Shown: one piece after another, positions 1-12,235 of the stretch
Layout of the letters: the number at the start of each line of letters is the position of its first letter
Numbering within the stretch: position 1 is the stretch's first letter
Source of the DNA: Linum tenue
Taxonomy: Eukaryota; Streptophyta; Magnoliopsida; Malpighiales; Linaceae
Direction of reading: 5' to 3'
DNA length: 64,000 nt
NCBI GenBank assembly: GCA_946122785.1
Contig: CAMGYJ010000006.1
Coordinates: forward strand, 69,069,676-69,133,675
Notes under the pieces: generated by a model
Database searches by the model: none
Seen by the model: the letters and a program-made list of their open reading frames with translations, nothing else
Told to the model about the DNA's origin: nothing
Program-made: the position numbers and the translations under genes

Positions 1-1
1 G

Positions 2-3000
2 CTTTGCTTCACTTCGTTTGGTGCTACAATTGATCCACGGAGTGTGGCAAGTAGAGGACCATATTCAATGGTTATATGTGGAGAAAATTACCACAGAATT
101 GGATCGCTCATATCGCCAGAGGGACAATGTCCCAAATTTGCTCAGCTTTATGTATTTGAACCTAAAAATGAGATTGACACCCGTTTGTCAAACTTTGCTT
201 CACGTGACACACAACTTATGCCAGAGTTGCTCACTATGTTGTTACAGATGTTAGATGAGCACAATGAGTTGGTGAAGACTTTCAGGCGGGTTCGTGACCA
301 ATTGCAAGAGGTGGATGCTCCGAATTTGAAACTTCGGATCTTTGGAGCAAAGAGTCGAAATAGACAGTATGATTTGCCCCAAGCTTCTGAGATTGCAGCA
401 CTTATACCTGGTGATTTCATTCCCGATAGAGATGACAGGGATATCATAGTTGATCATGTCTATGACGGTCTTAAGCGCATTACAAGTCTGAATCCAAAAT
501 TTGATGATCTTCATTTCCCTTTGTTGTTTCCATATGGAGAGGATGGTTATCACCCACTTATTAAATATAGACCAGCTTGCTGCCCTCCTTCTATGCGTAG
601 GCAATTTGTCACCCAATGTGAATATTATGCTTTTAGACTACAATACCGTCAGAATGAAGGCCAAACACTGGTCAAAGCTGGAAAGGCACTCCAGCATTAT
701 TGCATTGATGCTTACTCTTCGGTGGAGCTAAACCGCCTTGCTTTTCTGCGTTGTCATCAACCAGAGCTTCGAGCAGAAGTTTATCAAGGATTGCAAGATG
801 CTATGGCACGTGGTGATCTTGACGGTGATAAAGTTGGTCATGTTGTTCTACCAGGAACTTACATCGGCAGCCCAAGATATATGCAGCAGTTGTATCACGA
901 TGCGATGGCAGTTGTGGAGTTCCTCGGCAGTCCAGATCTGTTTATAACATTTACGTGCAATTCGCTGTGGGCAGAAATTGCAGAGGCATTTGATCATATT
1001 GTTGGATCCAGCGGCTCGAATAAACCCATGGTTATTTCAAGAGTCTTCCATATTAAACTCATGATATTGATTGATGATATCAAGAAGAAATCCTACTTTG
1101 GAAAGACAGTTGCAAGTGAGTATTCCCATACATACTATTCTTTAGTGTTCTACAATAACTGATGTCTTTGGTTTTGGGTCATGCAACATTTCACGTTTGC
1201 TCTTATATTGTTCATTCATTCGTTTTGACAGTTACTCTAATGTTATTCGTTTGTTTCATTATCTATCATTAATGTATACAGTTGAGTTCCAAAAGCGAGG
1301 ACTCCCACACATTCACTTATTAGTTTGGTTGGTTGAACAAGACAAACTCAAGACAACAACAGACATAGATCAGGTCATCTCAGCAGAAATTCCAGACCCT
1401 GATGTCGATCCGCTAGGTTATGCAGCTGTTTGCAAATTCATGATACATGGCCCGTGTGGAGAATCAAACAACAATGCACCATGTATGCGAGAGAGAAAAA
1501 ACGTCCTGCCAATGGTAAGTGTTCGAAGCACTTCCCAAAAGAATTCAACTCAGCAACTGCTTTCGATAAACACGGAAATGTTGTCTACAAAAGAACAGAT
1601 TCTGGAATTCAGATTAAAAAAGGCAGTGTTATGTTGGATAATCGACATGTTGTTTCGTACAATAGAAATTTGTTGGTGCGCATACAAGCTCACATCAATG
1701 TCGAAATATGTCACAAAGGAAAATTGATCAAGTATCTTTTTAAGTATGTTACCAAAGGACCAGATAGGTCGCTGGACATTGCTGAGAACGATACAAATAC
1801 TGGTAGCAATCCTTCTGTGCATCGTGGTGGGAACAGAGATGAAATCCAACAGTTCATAGATTGCAGATCGTTGTCATCTTATGAAGCTATATGGAGGCTC
1901 AACGAATATCCCATTCATGTTAGAGAACCAGCAGTAGTTCGGCTGGGGGTTCATTTGGATGGTCAGAAAAAGGTTCCCTATAAAAAACAATCAAGTATCA
2001 GAAATGTTTTGGCAAATCCCAGTGCTGGGAAAACACATTTGACAGAATGGTTTGCACTGAACCGCAGGGACCCAGAGGCAAGATTGCTCACCTATTCACA
2101 AATACCTAACAAATACACATGGCTCTCCGATTTTAAGGAGTGGAGTCCACGCAAGAAAGGCTTCACAGTTGGAAGGATTGCCTATGTTCCTCCGGGATCT
2201 GGTGACGTTTTTTTCTTGAGAATCATATTGACAAAAGTTCGTGGAGCATTGAGCTACACTCATTTGAGAACTGTTGGAGGCGAGGTCTGCTCGGACTTTG
2301 AAAAAGCTTGCCAGAAGTTGGGACTCCTATCTAGCTCTTCAGAGTGGATAAAATTCTTGGATGACATTTCTACCTCGAGTGTGCCAAGGGTTATTCGGAA
2401 CACCTTCGTTTCGATGTTAATGTTCTGCGAAATTCCTTGCCCACTGGCATTATTTATATCTGCTTGGTGATCAATGGCAGAAGATTATGCATATAATTCA
2501 GCCAATAACTCAAGAACCAACGGCCACGAACCAACTGATGAGAGGCTGCAGAATTGGGTGCTGCACCAATTACAGAAACTTCTAAGCTCACATTCAGCTA
2601 CTCTCCAAGATTTCAATCTTCCTCTTCCCACTGATATTGTGCCAGATGATGGAACAAATCCATTGGTTAATGATCATCTGACATTTGACACAGTAGAACA
2701 ACAACAGTTGGCAGCCTCTATGCTACATTCTCTCAACGACAAACAGCTCCATGTTTACACAGCAATTATCAACTCAGTGCACAACAATATCGGAACTCCA
2801 TTTTTCTTATATGGTCATGGTGGCACGGGAAAGACATTTGTGTATAACGCAATTACAGCAAGGCTGAGAAGTCAGGGAAAAATTGTTATTTTGGTTGCCT
2901 CATCTGGAATCGCAGCAACATTGCTACCTAATGCAACCACAGCACATTCCAGGTTCAAAATTCCACTCATCTTGGATGCAACATCAACATGCCCAATTAA

Positions 3001-4204
3001 ACATGGAACAGACTTAGCTGAGCTTGTGGCACTCGCTTCTCTTATAATATGGGATGAAGCACCCATGACGCACCGAAATGCTTTTGAGGCAGTAGAACGT
3101 ACTTTATGCGACATTATGGGTGTTCCATTGAATGGACCGCGGTATAAGCCATTTGGTGGCAAAACAATTCTGTTTGGTGGAGATTTTCGACAAACACTCC
3201 CAGTTATAACTGAGGCTGGGCGTGAACAAACAGTCGATGGGTCTCTAACAAGATCATCTCTATGGAGTTCTTTTGCACTCATGCATCTATCTGCAAACAT
3301 GAGAATAGCAGGTTCTTTGCCTGATGAAAGGCAGCAGCTACATGGTTACACATTTTCGGAATGGGTCTTGGCTTTGGGAAATGGACAACTTAAAACAGAG
3401 GCCTTCAAGGAAGATTCTCCAGCTGATTGGATACAAATACCTGAGTTGTTTCTTATACAACATGAGGGAAATCACATTGAAGCAATTGCAGATGATATAT
3501 ATGAATCGTTTGACACCAATTATATGCGCCCAGCATATCTAAAAAACAGGGCAATAGTTGCGCCAAGGAATGCAACCGTGTCTCAGATTAATGATTATAT
3601 GATGCAAAGGGTTCCTGGTGATTCAAAGACGTATTATAGTTCTGATTCATTGCTGCAATCCACAGACACATCATCTACATTTGATGAATGCTACCCAACT
3701 GAGTTTCTCAACACACTTACATTCAATGGAGTGCCAAACCATGAACTTACATTGAAGAAAAACACTCCAGCTATGCTGCTGCGAAACTTGAACCCAGCTT
3801 TGGGTCTTTGCAATGGTACAAGGATTATGATCACAATGTTGGGTGACAATTTCATAAAGGGCAACATCATGGGAGGTTCTTATGACACCGACGAAGTCAT
3901 AATCCCAAGAATTGTTCTCAATGTTGAGAACTCCAAGTGGCCGTTTATACTCAAAAGACGTCAGTTCCCAGTTCGCACATGTTATGCAATGACAATAAAT
4001 AAGAGCCAAGGACAGACGCTTGACAAAGTCGGAATCTATTTGCCAGAACCAGTATTTAGCCATGGACAGCTCTACGTGGGAGTTTCAAGGGTACGATCAG
4101 CAACAGGTTTGCGAATGCTAATAGAGAATCCAGCAGAAATTCCAAACAACTATACAAGAAACATTGTGTTTGCAGAGGCATTCAGTGATATCCTCACTGG
4201 CTAA
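2..4204 (+). pseudogene. Helitron Rep/PIF1-like helicase, broken
   Basis: Rolling-circle replication initiator fused to a 5'-3' helicase. The frame is open from base 2, so the 5' end is missing. The N-terminal Helitron-like domain (CGENYHRIGSL and after) runs to a GT-AG intron at about 1116-1281, phase 1. Exon 2 carries the HUH motif in GLPHIHLLVWL (about 1306-1338) and the paired tyrosines of the Rep active site in KYLFKYVTKG (about 1729-1758). A frameshift lies near 1485-1503 in a purine run, where the conserved sequence changes frame. An in-frame TGA at 2468-2470 separates Rep from the helicase. The PIF1-like helicase (about 2474-4204) shows Walker A GHGGTGKT (about 2815-2838), Walker B-like IWDEAP, GGDFRQTLPV, and a C-terminal RecD-like NKSQGQTLDKVGIYLP. 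Known for the family: it cuts and transfers a single strand during rolling-circle transposition. Inference: two lesions inactivate this copy. Confidence 0.9.
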
Positions 4205-5175
4205 TAGGTTGGGGTGGGTTGTGCACCTGCTGTGCATTGCATGAAGGTAGTTTACAAAACTAAAAATGATTGTCTTTATCTAACCTACTATCAAAACTAC
4301 AACCGTATTAGCTAACATTTCATGGCCTTTTCACAGATTTGTCTACTACTATTGGCGTAACCACAACTTCAAACTGATTTGGTTGTGTCTTCTTGGTCTG
4401 GATTAGAAGCCTAGAAGTTTAAACACATTAGTTAACCCTATTGTGATTCAAAACTTCCACAGTATGGCAATCTTTGTGTGCCGTTGCTTTTGATGTATAA
4501 TACAGTTCGGCAGCTTCATTTCAGCTTCATTCCACACTATGGTAATCTTTGTGTGCCGCTGCTGTGGCCTTCGTGTTTCGGACAAGGCAGACGCTTAAAT
4601 CCATTCTAGCCTGAATTACTGTGGACCAAACGTGTTTGGGCCTGGTCTACTTCTTAAATTGACGTCTCGTTTTGCATTTTATGATAACAAGTGCATTTAA
4701 GCCCAGCCCAAATGGTGCTTTAGGGCTACAAATAAAGGCCCATTGTAAACCCGCCCAATATAAGCACTCCAATCGAACCTCCCCTTTAAACCTACCATCC
4801 CTCACCAACCATAGCAGTCGTCCACATCTTCATCAACCCTTCTCCGCCGCGTAAAGCCCCACCATTGAAGCTACCAGACAATCTTTTAAACCAAGGTAAA
4901 TCCACGTCTCCCTCTTCTTCACCGCCTTTACATCTCGGAAATTACTGCTCATCGGTACTTCTGCTGTTTGGCCACAGACCCCACCTAACATGGAGAGTTT
5001 ACCCGAAAAAGACCAGTCCACAGAGGGCGGTCACATGGTCCCCACCGATAACAAAGGTGCATGCCTTCCATTTCTGTAAAAAAAAACCTCCTGAGAATCT
5101 CGATTCCTCTGCAAAACAGACAAAATACCCATTTTTGTTTCCCTTTATTGTCTTACAGACCCGATTGAAACCTGC
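4205..5175 (+). other. Helitron interior between Rep/Hel and RPA-like gene
   Basis: No confident coding sequence. An ATG at 4990 opens a short frame that stops after about 29 codons; it could be a 5' exon or leader of the RPA-like gene, but I see no supporting homology. Confidence 0.4.
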
Positions 5176-6936
5176 ATGCCATTTCGGGGATTGCGTTTGG
5201 GAACCAACGTTCGCACAGTTATTGCTCGACCTGTGATTACATGGCTTGAATTCCGAGAAGCACCCAAACTTAAAGATCTCACCATGTACATGATTTGGAT
5301 AGATAAAAAGGTTTGTTACAATCCAATTACAAAATTGCACAATCCTTTCATTAATGATTTTCAACAAATGCATTGTACAGTATTAACTAGCTCAAGTGTT
5401 GTTCTTATAGGAACGATTGATTGAGTTGATGGTTGGTGAGAAAGACATCACCGAGATATCTCGCAAAATAAAAGTCGGGAAACTTTATCAATTTGAATCG
5501 GCTCTGGCCGTACCAGCGAGGGAAAATCCGAGGATTGTCCCAGGAGAGTTAAGGTTGCACATAACTCCCAAACAAAACATTTCAAGGGTTGAAGAGGACC
5601 CAGATGACCCGCGCTTCCCTATTGGCTGGGATATTGGGATGGCTTTTTCGATAGTGCCTCTCCAAACAGACACCATTGAGTACCATACAGGTACATTTGA
5701 CTATCTCTGTTTACCATACTAAGATGAATCTAAACATTAAAATGACAAACTTTTTTGTTGACAACAGACATCACTGTGTGCATCAGGCGTCTGAGTGTTC
5801 CCACAACAATTCGTGGTATTCTCAAAGAATTTCGCATGGTTGTACAGGATGTGAGGTACATTTTCCAAAATAATGTGTTCATTTGTGAATTCTATGGACC
5901 CACAAACTTAATATTTGTCCACTTAAACAGCGGCGCTAAGGCAACTATTCATTATCAAGGATATGACATCTTGAAGTTCTTAGAAAATGCGCCTGCGGTT
6001 GAAGCTCACTTGCCTCTTATTGTTACAATCAAATCTGTCAATCGAGTGCCACCTCTACCCAACCAGAAATACAAGTACCATTTCAAATCCACTCCTGTCA
6101 GTTATCTGAAGATAGAATCCTACACACACTCGGTCAAGGAAATTATGCACATGTACACTTCTCTATTCACATATGCTGTTCATATCTCAGATAAATTGTA
6201 TTGCCAATCAATTGAAACAAAACTAACGGTTTTTAGTATTTTTGCTACAATCCAGTTTCCTTCATAGTCGCAAACAGGTTTACTACATGGATGCCGACAC
6301 CGGTGTGAAAACAGGCTGCCTTCGACCAGGAGTTCAAAAGAAAACACTCACTGACATCAAAGCTATGCTTGGATCCGATGAGAGCCACCACAAGGTACGT
6401 TGGGAACTGAATATATCTGCCTTGACAACATCTTGCACTTAAATTTTACATACGCACATATCTAATCATAGATTGCCATTTGTGTTAGATACTTTACCGT
6501 GCCAAGTTTTACATATCACAGTTGAAGTTTCGAAGCAGCATTTGCCGAACAACTGAGCAATGGCCAGAGTAAGTTTTTGTCTCAGTGTGAACACTTCTTA
6601 TTCTTATTAGTATATCAACAAATAAGCTAACCAAAAATCTCATTTATATCTATAACTAGCTTGCAATATCAGCTGGAAGTCAAATGTGAGCATGGATCTG
6701 ATGATATTGATGTCATACTGGACCATGAGGCCACTCTCTCAATAATTGGCATGTCACCCAGCAAGTACAAAAAACTCGAAGCAGAATCTGCCAAAGCATT
6801 GCTGATCAGAAAGTGTGCCAGAATGTTTGCAGGAGAGTTATACATCGGTTGCTCAGATTTACAGAACAGAACTTCACCGGTTAAACCACACATAAGAGTT
6901 GCAACACTTTGGCATACCTCAAGAATGGACAAGTGA
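5176..6936 (+). CDS. RPA70-like ssDNA-binding protein of the Helitron
   Basis: Plant Helitrons commonly carry a replication protein A large-subunit homologue that binds single-stranded DNA. Visible exons: 5176-5310 (first OB fold; RPVITWLEF and MYMIWIDKK resemble the DUF223/RPA N-terminal block), 5411-5690 (phase 0 in, ends phase 1), then from 5768 (DITVCIRRLSVP, second OB fold with FICEFYGPTN). Further exons lie around 6280-6395, 6490-6570 and 6660-6936, the last with the RPA C-terminal pattern (LEVKCEHGSDDIDVILDHEA). GT-AG signals fit at 5311, 5410, 5691 and 5767; the 3' exon joins are uncertain. The start at 5176 is the first in-frame ATG, but an upstream exon is possible. It lies just downstream of the helicase on the same strand. 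Intactness is not established. Confidence 0.7.
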
Positions 6937-7282
6937 TATTCTACATTGATGAGAGAAAGACTTGCCGATGCACTTAATCTGCCCCTAATATCCTCATTCT
7001 TGAACTAAGTTCCTGTTCTCCAGCTTCCATGGAGACAAAACAGTGTGCACATTTGCTTATTTAGTTTGCAAAGACTTTTGAATTTCAACAAGCTTATTTT
7101 GTACTGGCTTTTGCTTCTTTGCTTGACAAACTAAATCTCCAGTACATTTTGTGTGCACTTAGCTGTAATGAATCATCTATCTATATTATTGTTCTTGGTT
7201 TATCAGCAATGATGATTGGTATAGGTTGGGAAACCACGCAGTTTTACGTCCCATGTACACTGATGACTTAAATCAACATACC

Positions 7283-7310
7283 CCGCGGCAGAGCGCGGAC
7301 TAATTCCTAA
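7283..7310 (+). other. Helitron 3' terminus: hairpin and CTRR
   Basis: CCGCG (7283-7287) pairs with CGCGG (7294-7298) around a 6-nt loop. CTAA followed by T occurs at 7300-7303 and again at 7307-7310. This palindrome is thought to act as the rolling-circle terminator. Confidence 0.75.
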
Positions 7311-8015
7311 TACATTAATTTTCACTTCCCTGGTAAATGAGAAGAATCGCTCTTCCCATCAAATACGAGAAGGAATAAAACGTCCCATTTGATAAAATAA
7401 AATAAAAACGTCCCGTTCCACCTTATCCCTATTACCGGACTCTGTTTCCGGTTGTACCATGGATCCGGCCGATTCTCATTACGTTTTTGATTTTTCCCTT
7501 TATGCAGGCTAATTGTTTATAACTCCATCGGGCCTTCGTCCATGGAGCCGCATCCATAAGCCCAATCCAATTAGTAGTTGGATATCCGCGTACGTCTACC
7601 GCTAGGAAACCTCCGCCAGTTGGCGCGTCGTGTTACTTCGATACCCTAAATAGTCAAAAAAGCACACGCAAAATAACGATTGGCCAGCCTGTAAGAACAA
7701 GGGTAATTCCGGTATTCCGCACGAATCACCCGACCTAGATGAGTCGGTGATCTCAGATCTCGCCCCAGTCTATAAATACGCCTCCTTAATGCCTTTGCCC
7801 CCTCTCATCCTCTCTCTCTCCCACAGCCGCAAGCCTATTATTAGTCGAAGTTTCGGGCGAGAAAAATTTCTAGGGTTTCCGTAGTCTTGCGGTTGGGGAT
7901 TTTTGGCCGGAGTCGGGATCCGATAGGAAGAGAAAAGGCGCGGAATCTTCGATTCGGGTTGCGTGTTGCGTCTCCTTTTATCTGGGTTTTCTTGTCGAAG
8001 GAAAGAGAGATTCAG
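7311..8015 (+). promoter_or_regulatory. Upstream region and TATA box of first MARCF gene
   Basis: Spacer between the Helitron end and the start codon at 8016. A good TATA box, TATAAATA, lies at 7771-7778, and a CT-rich stretch plus a GGGTTT-type motif follow in the probable 5' leader. The start codon would then be about 210 nt from the expected transcription start. No other gene is seen. Confidence 0.6.
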
Positions 8016-9771
8016 ATGGCTCGATGCTTTCCTTACCCGCCTCCAGAGGGCTACTTGGGGATTGGTGGTGGTGGTGGTGGAAGGACTTTGCTGGGAGGAC
8101 CGATTAAGGTTCGTTTCAAGCGAAGCTTGAATTTGGATTTATGGTTTCTTCGATTTGCTTTCTTGTGTCCATCCTCATCATTTTGATGTTTGGTGCGAGT
8201 CTGTTTGATCTCTCAAGAAAACTAGGGTTTCTTGTTTTCTCGGAAAAAAATCTGTTTCTTTCAATCGATTTTCGAAACACGGGATTAGGGTTTTTGATTT
8301 TCAAATTAAATCTTTCGTTTTGAATGGTTTTGATTCTTTTCCTTTTGGTTCAATGCGAGTCACCTTTTGGGAGGTTGTAGCCTGTAGGGTCTTGGTTAAG
8401 AAAGTTGTGGAGCCTTAGGGTTAGTCTCGTGGTTTGAAGAGCTTGTGGGATCTCTAAGTTTGGCGTTCGATTTCGGTTTAGGAGAGCGTATGGTGATTAA
8501 GTGTTAACTCCTTTCGATGCAACGGTTGCTTTTGGTAAGAAGTTGTCGAATAAGTGGTAGTCAGTCAGAACGTTAGAGCCTGACCCGGAATGATGCCCAT
8601 TTGGCCCTTGGAAACTGAATCTAAGATTTGCCCACCTTCTGAAATTGTTTTCATGATTTAACTCTAGTCATTTCCAAGTTTTTCAATCTGCTTGTTGTTT
8701 TGTACTATGTCTCCTCCATCGTCCACGCCATGGGTAAGCTTGTACATGCTGTAACTATGTTGAATCCATAGAGTATGTACCTTGTTGAAATGTATTGAAT
8801 GAATCCCTTCGAGTCTGTAAATTGGGGCGCATATGCTCTTTGCTTGGTGTGCCATCGGTTCTAAACTGAGTTATTTTGGGACATAATAGCCCCATGCTGA
8901 GACAGAGAAGCATGTCAAAAAGGACACTGAAAAGTGGCTGAAACGCAAGTCTAATGGGAGTCATAAGGTGGAAGAAACCAAATCCAAAAGGATCAAGTTC
9001 ACCACCAAGGGTGGTGGTGGTACTTCTCAAAAGAAGGATAGTAAAGAAGAGGGAGCCGAAAGCAGTGGCGTAACTGAAGAGCATGGCCTCCCTGTCTTTA
9101 GCCAAAGCCCTTGTCATTCTTCCGAATCAGTCCGGGTCTTCAATGAAAGGCCTACAGCAGCTGAGAATACCTTGGAGAGGAAACGTATGTGTCCTTATGA
9201 TATTCATTTCTCTCTGGTGCTTGCCTTGTTATCTAACTATGTGGAAATCTTACATGATGATTCCTCTTGTATTGCAGGAAATGTCATTAAAATAAAACTG
9301 AATGCCCCAAAGCCAGAAGAACCAGTAAGTACAGAACAGATTGGTCAACCTTCTACGAGTTCTTCCCATCAGAAGAACAATGATGTCAGTGAAAGACTTC
9401 CCCACCCGCCATCCACATCTGAACTGCGGAAGAATGAAAAAGATGTTTCTGCTGAAGTTGGAAAGACTCCGGTACATGTTTCTTCTGGGTCCAAGAAGAG
9501 GTCTGGGTCCAAGAAAACGTCGAAACAAGATCTCTATGAGTCTCTGACCAGTGGTTGGATGCCCCCTGCTCTTCAGTCTGGGCAGTCGGAACCTGGAGTG
9601 GAGCTCGATTGGCTCTTTGCCTCCAGAAAGCCTGGGAGCCTAAGTATCAGTGAAGGGTCGAAGATCGTCTCTTCATGTAGTGCTGCAAGCTCATGTACTG
9701 CAGTGTGGCCTAGAGCTCAGTTCTTGCCGGAAGTGGAAGTTTATTCATTGCCCTATACGGTTCCATTTTGA
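8016..9771 (+). CDS. MARCFPYPPP Lys/Ser-rich protein, tandem copy 1
   Basis: Small basic plant protein of unknown function. Three exons: 8016-8108 (MARCFPYPPPEGYLG, Gly-rich), 8902-9184 (an alternative acceptor would start at 8908), and 9278-9771, giving about 289 residues. Intron phases are 0 and 1. Exon 2 is Lys/Glu-rich and probably nuclear or disordered (KKDTEKWLKRKS, SKRIKFTTKGGG). Exon 3 has a KKRSGSKKTSKQ basic patch, then the conserved block LYESLTSGWMPP and the C-terminus VYSLPYTVPF. The N-terminal MxRCFPxPPPG signature is known to me from plant proteins annotated only as Lys-rich or 'stress response NST1-like'; no biochemical role can be assigned. The second copy at 12924 shares both ends, the intron phases and the TEEHG motif, so this is a tandem duplicate pair. 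The start is chosen because the MARCF signature begins there. Confidence 0.8.
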
Positions 9772-10279
9772 TCAAGGACCAATTAGGCAAAGAGTGTAAT
9801 GCGCCCGTTGTGTTTTTGAGAGGTACACCCTGGGCTGCTTGTCAGGAAAGAAAGAAAGAAAAAACTTAGTTCTAACGATAGGTTTTTTAGGATTTTTAGA
9901 TTGATTGACCCTTCTGTACAGAAATTTGTTTGGTATGATCTAGTGCATTCTTTTACACTGAATTTGTGACTTTTGGGTGTTCCTATCCTTCGTCAATCTG
10001 CATTGTATTTTTATAACATAAATTGTGATTGGACTTTGGAGATAATCGACATGTTGTAAATGAGTTGATAAAGTCAGTTTTCCCCCCGATAATTAGCTTA
10101 TCATACTCATTAAGAGCCATCCTGAACCAACAAGTAACAGGATCATCGAAAGCTTCAACCTTCCAACTGTTCTCAAACTATTCAAATACCCTTAAAAGTT
10201 CAAACTTGTTACAATGGCAGCAGCATACAATGAATTTTATCCGCAGCAGCTACCTGCACAACAACAAATCAACTTCAGC
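9772..10279. other. 3' flank of MARCF copy 1
   Basis: Probable 3' UTR (T-rich, up to about 10030) followed by non-coding spacer. No supported gene. Confidence 0.5.
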
Positions 10280-10625
10280 AGCTAATACCCGAGTTCCCAA
10301 AGATTCTTAAGACACTGCTCCCTCCATATGCTGTCAAGTAACCAAGCCCATAACAGAGCACATATTCTTCCTTTTACACCACCCTGCAGGTGCAAAACAA
10401 TAGCATCTTGAAGGCTCTCCTGAGTCCAAATTTAGCACACACCCCTACAGGCTACAGCCAAAGCCCTTGAGTAATCACAAGGAAAAAACAAATGGTCTCT
10501 TGACTCTAAATTCATATCACAGAGAACACATTTTCCCATTTTTCGTCACTCCCCATTTAACCAGCTTATCTCTTGTGGTGATTCTGTTAAGTGAGTTTAG
10601 CCAGGATACAACTCAATGCGATGAA
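10280..10625 (-). pseudogene. LINE fragment, reverse-transcriptase zinc-binding domain
   Basis: On the minus strand the sequence reads SWLNSLNRITTRDKLVKWG, and after a one-base frame change CVLCDMNLESRDHLFF followed by PCDYS. That is the C-x2-C...H...C pattern of the zinc-binding region (zf-RVT) near the C-terminus of plant non-LTR retrotransposon ORF2 proteins. Stops and frame changes show it is dead. No polyA tail or target duplication was recognised. Confidence 0.65.
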
Positions 10626-11234
10626 GTTACATGCGAGTGATGAAACCTCTTGATTATGAAATAATCCCAATTAACATTTAAATAAATTCCAATTAGATCA
10701 ATGATTAACCCAAAACATCATCTCGAGACATATTTAATCCAAAACTTCTGGAAACAACGAAACTCACGAAACAAGCATAATCGAGTAAATTAGATGGAAT
10801 GTAGAGTCTTGACTAGGGATGGCAAACGAATCCTCACTGTGTGTACGGTGTACCCAATCAAATCTGAATCAATTTTGTTGGAAAATCCCAACCGATATTA
10901 TTTTTTATGGACTTTTCCCAACCGAAAAAGTAAGTAATGGATTTGGTGCGGCTTCCGTATTTTAACTTTTAAGTACTCGAACCACAAACCCACCCGAATA
11001 TGTGTTATAACTATTTTGTAGGCTCATTCTCTTTAATACTTCGCTCATCTATATCCTTAAAACATTATAATTATTTTTTAGACCTTAAATCTTGTTCATT
11101 TTCTATTAGTTTTACAAACAAATGGACAAAAAAACTTCATTTTGCATTGACATTCGAAGAAGTATTTTAGATTATATAAAAAAACTTTATACATGATTGT
11201 TCAGGGATGATAATTTTCTCCAAACCGCATACTG
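10626..11234. other. AT-rich spacer
   Basis: No gene supported. A phrase at about 10815 (TAGGGATGGCAAACG) looks like a hAT-type MITE end, but a partner terminus was not found. Confidence 0.4.
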
Positions 11235-11679
11235 AGGGCTCGTTTGGAGAATCAGAGTCGAAATCTCTAGATTGTAAACAATCCGAAAAATAATTCTCTG
11301 GATTGTTGAAAAAAGATTTGAAAAATTTCATTGTTTGTGAATGCGACTATTAACATGCAATACAAATGACAATTCAATTTTTTTAATAGCAAATGACATG
11401 TTTAGTCTTAACCAAGAGAATCAAAGTGACTAAGAAAATCTTGAGAATTTATTAGTACAAGTATTTGGTGGGATAAAAAAAAGAGATAAAATAGGAGGAA
11501 CAAAATTCTCACAAATAAAGATACAGAATCTCTACAATTATGAGAGATTTAATATCTTTAAATTTTAGAGATTTTAAATCCCCGAAGCTAAAATCCACAG
11601 TAAAAAAAAGACATAACTTTCTGTTAAATCTATAGATTCGATGAATCAATAGTTCACACTTTTTCTCCAAACGAGCCCT
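11235..11679. mobile_element. MITE with 17-bp terminal inverted repeats
   Basis: AGGGCTCGTTTGGAGAA at 11235-11251 is repeated in perfect inverted form at 11663-11679. The similarity continues imperfectly inwards (AAATCTCTAGATT against the complement of AATCTATAGATTC). The interior is AT-rich and non-coding. The size of 445 bp fits a MITE. No clear target duplication was found (TGA on the left, TGG on the right if the inverted repeat starts at GGGC), so the superfamily is unassigned; PIF/Harbinger-like is one possibility. Confidence 0.7.
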
Positions 11680-11715
11680 GGTTGGTTTTGGTATGACATT
11701 ATATTTTTGCACACT

Positions 11716-12235
11716 TTTGATCAAGGGCGGAGGCAGCTTGTTAGGAGGGCGTGTCTTGGCACACTCTTGCCTTGGGAGAACAAGATTAAAAGAGTACATT
11801 AGATTGTTTATAATGAATCATGTACATGGAACAACATTATTATCGTCACAATATCACTAGGTGAACTTATTGTGGTAGTATTTAACTATGTTTCCCTTTT
11901 CAATTCCAATCAAAACTTTTCCACTCAAACATGGTCGCTAAGTTGGTCGACTCTACCTTTCCATTCAACCGACTTTCATCGGCTATCCATGAGCACTAGA
12001 GAGTCTTTATCGTAACCCGCCATGGATTGGAATGATTAACAAAATTATGAAGCACTAATCGATTGGATATATTGACAATAAGGTCTTTGATAGTTTAGAT
12101 GAAGAATATATAATTTACATGTTTTGTTAGAGTAGAAAAATGCTGCGCGTCAATGCAAAAATTAATAGTTCTCATATTAAATATATTTACTTAAAAAATT
12201 GACACCCCCTATAGAAAATCCTGGCTATGCCACTT
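11716..12235. mobile_element. Possible degenerate MITE (GGCGGAGG...CTATGCC ends)
   Basis: AAGGGCGGAGGCAGC near 11725 and CCTGGCTATGCCACTT near 12220 form imperfect inverted ends of a kind seen again at 44433-44675. The interior is AT-rich with no coding sequence. Weak evidence. Confidence 0.3.

Larger units (their letters stand above)
1..7310 (+). mobile_element. Helitron, autonomous type, 5' truncated by window edge
   Basis: The stretch carries the two genes typical of large plant Helitrons in the usual order: a Rep/helicase gene (2-4204) and an RPA70-like single-stranded DNA-binding gene (5176-6936). It ends in a short GC-rich hairpin (stem 7283-7287 with 7294-7298) followed by CTAA and T, which is the Helitron 3' signature (hairpin, CTRR, insertion before T). 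Two CTAA candidates exist, 7300-7303 and 7307-7310; the second lies the more usual 10-12 nt from the stem. The 5' TC terminus is outside the window. The Rep/helicase gene has a frameshift and a stop, so this copy is probably no longer autonomous. Confidence 0.88.

Noticed and set aside
7500..7800. Organelle-derived insertion or RNA gene upstream of MARCF copy 1
   Set aside because: No tRNA or rRNA structure or organelle gene recognised.
10812..10990. Complete hAT MITE starting TAGGGATGGCAAACG
   Set aside because: Only one end seen; no inverted partner or target duplication found.
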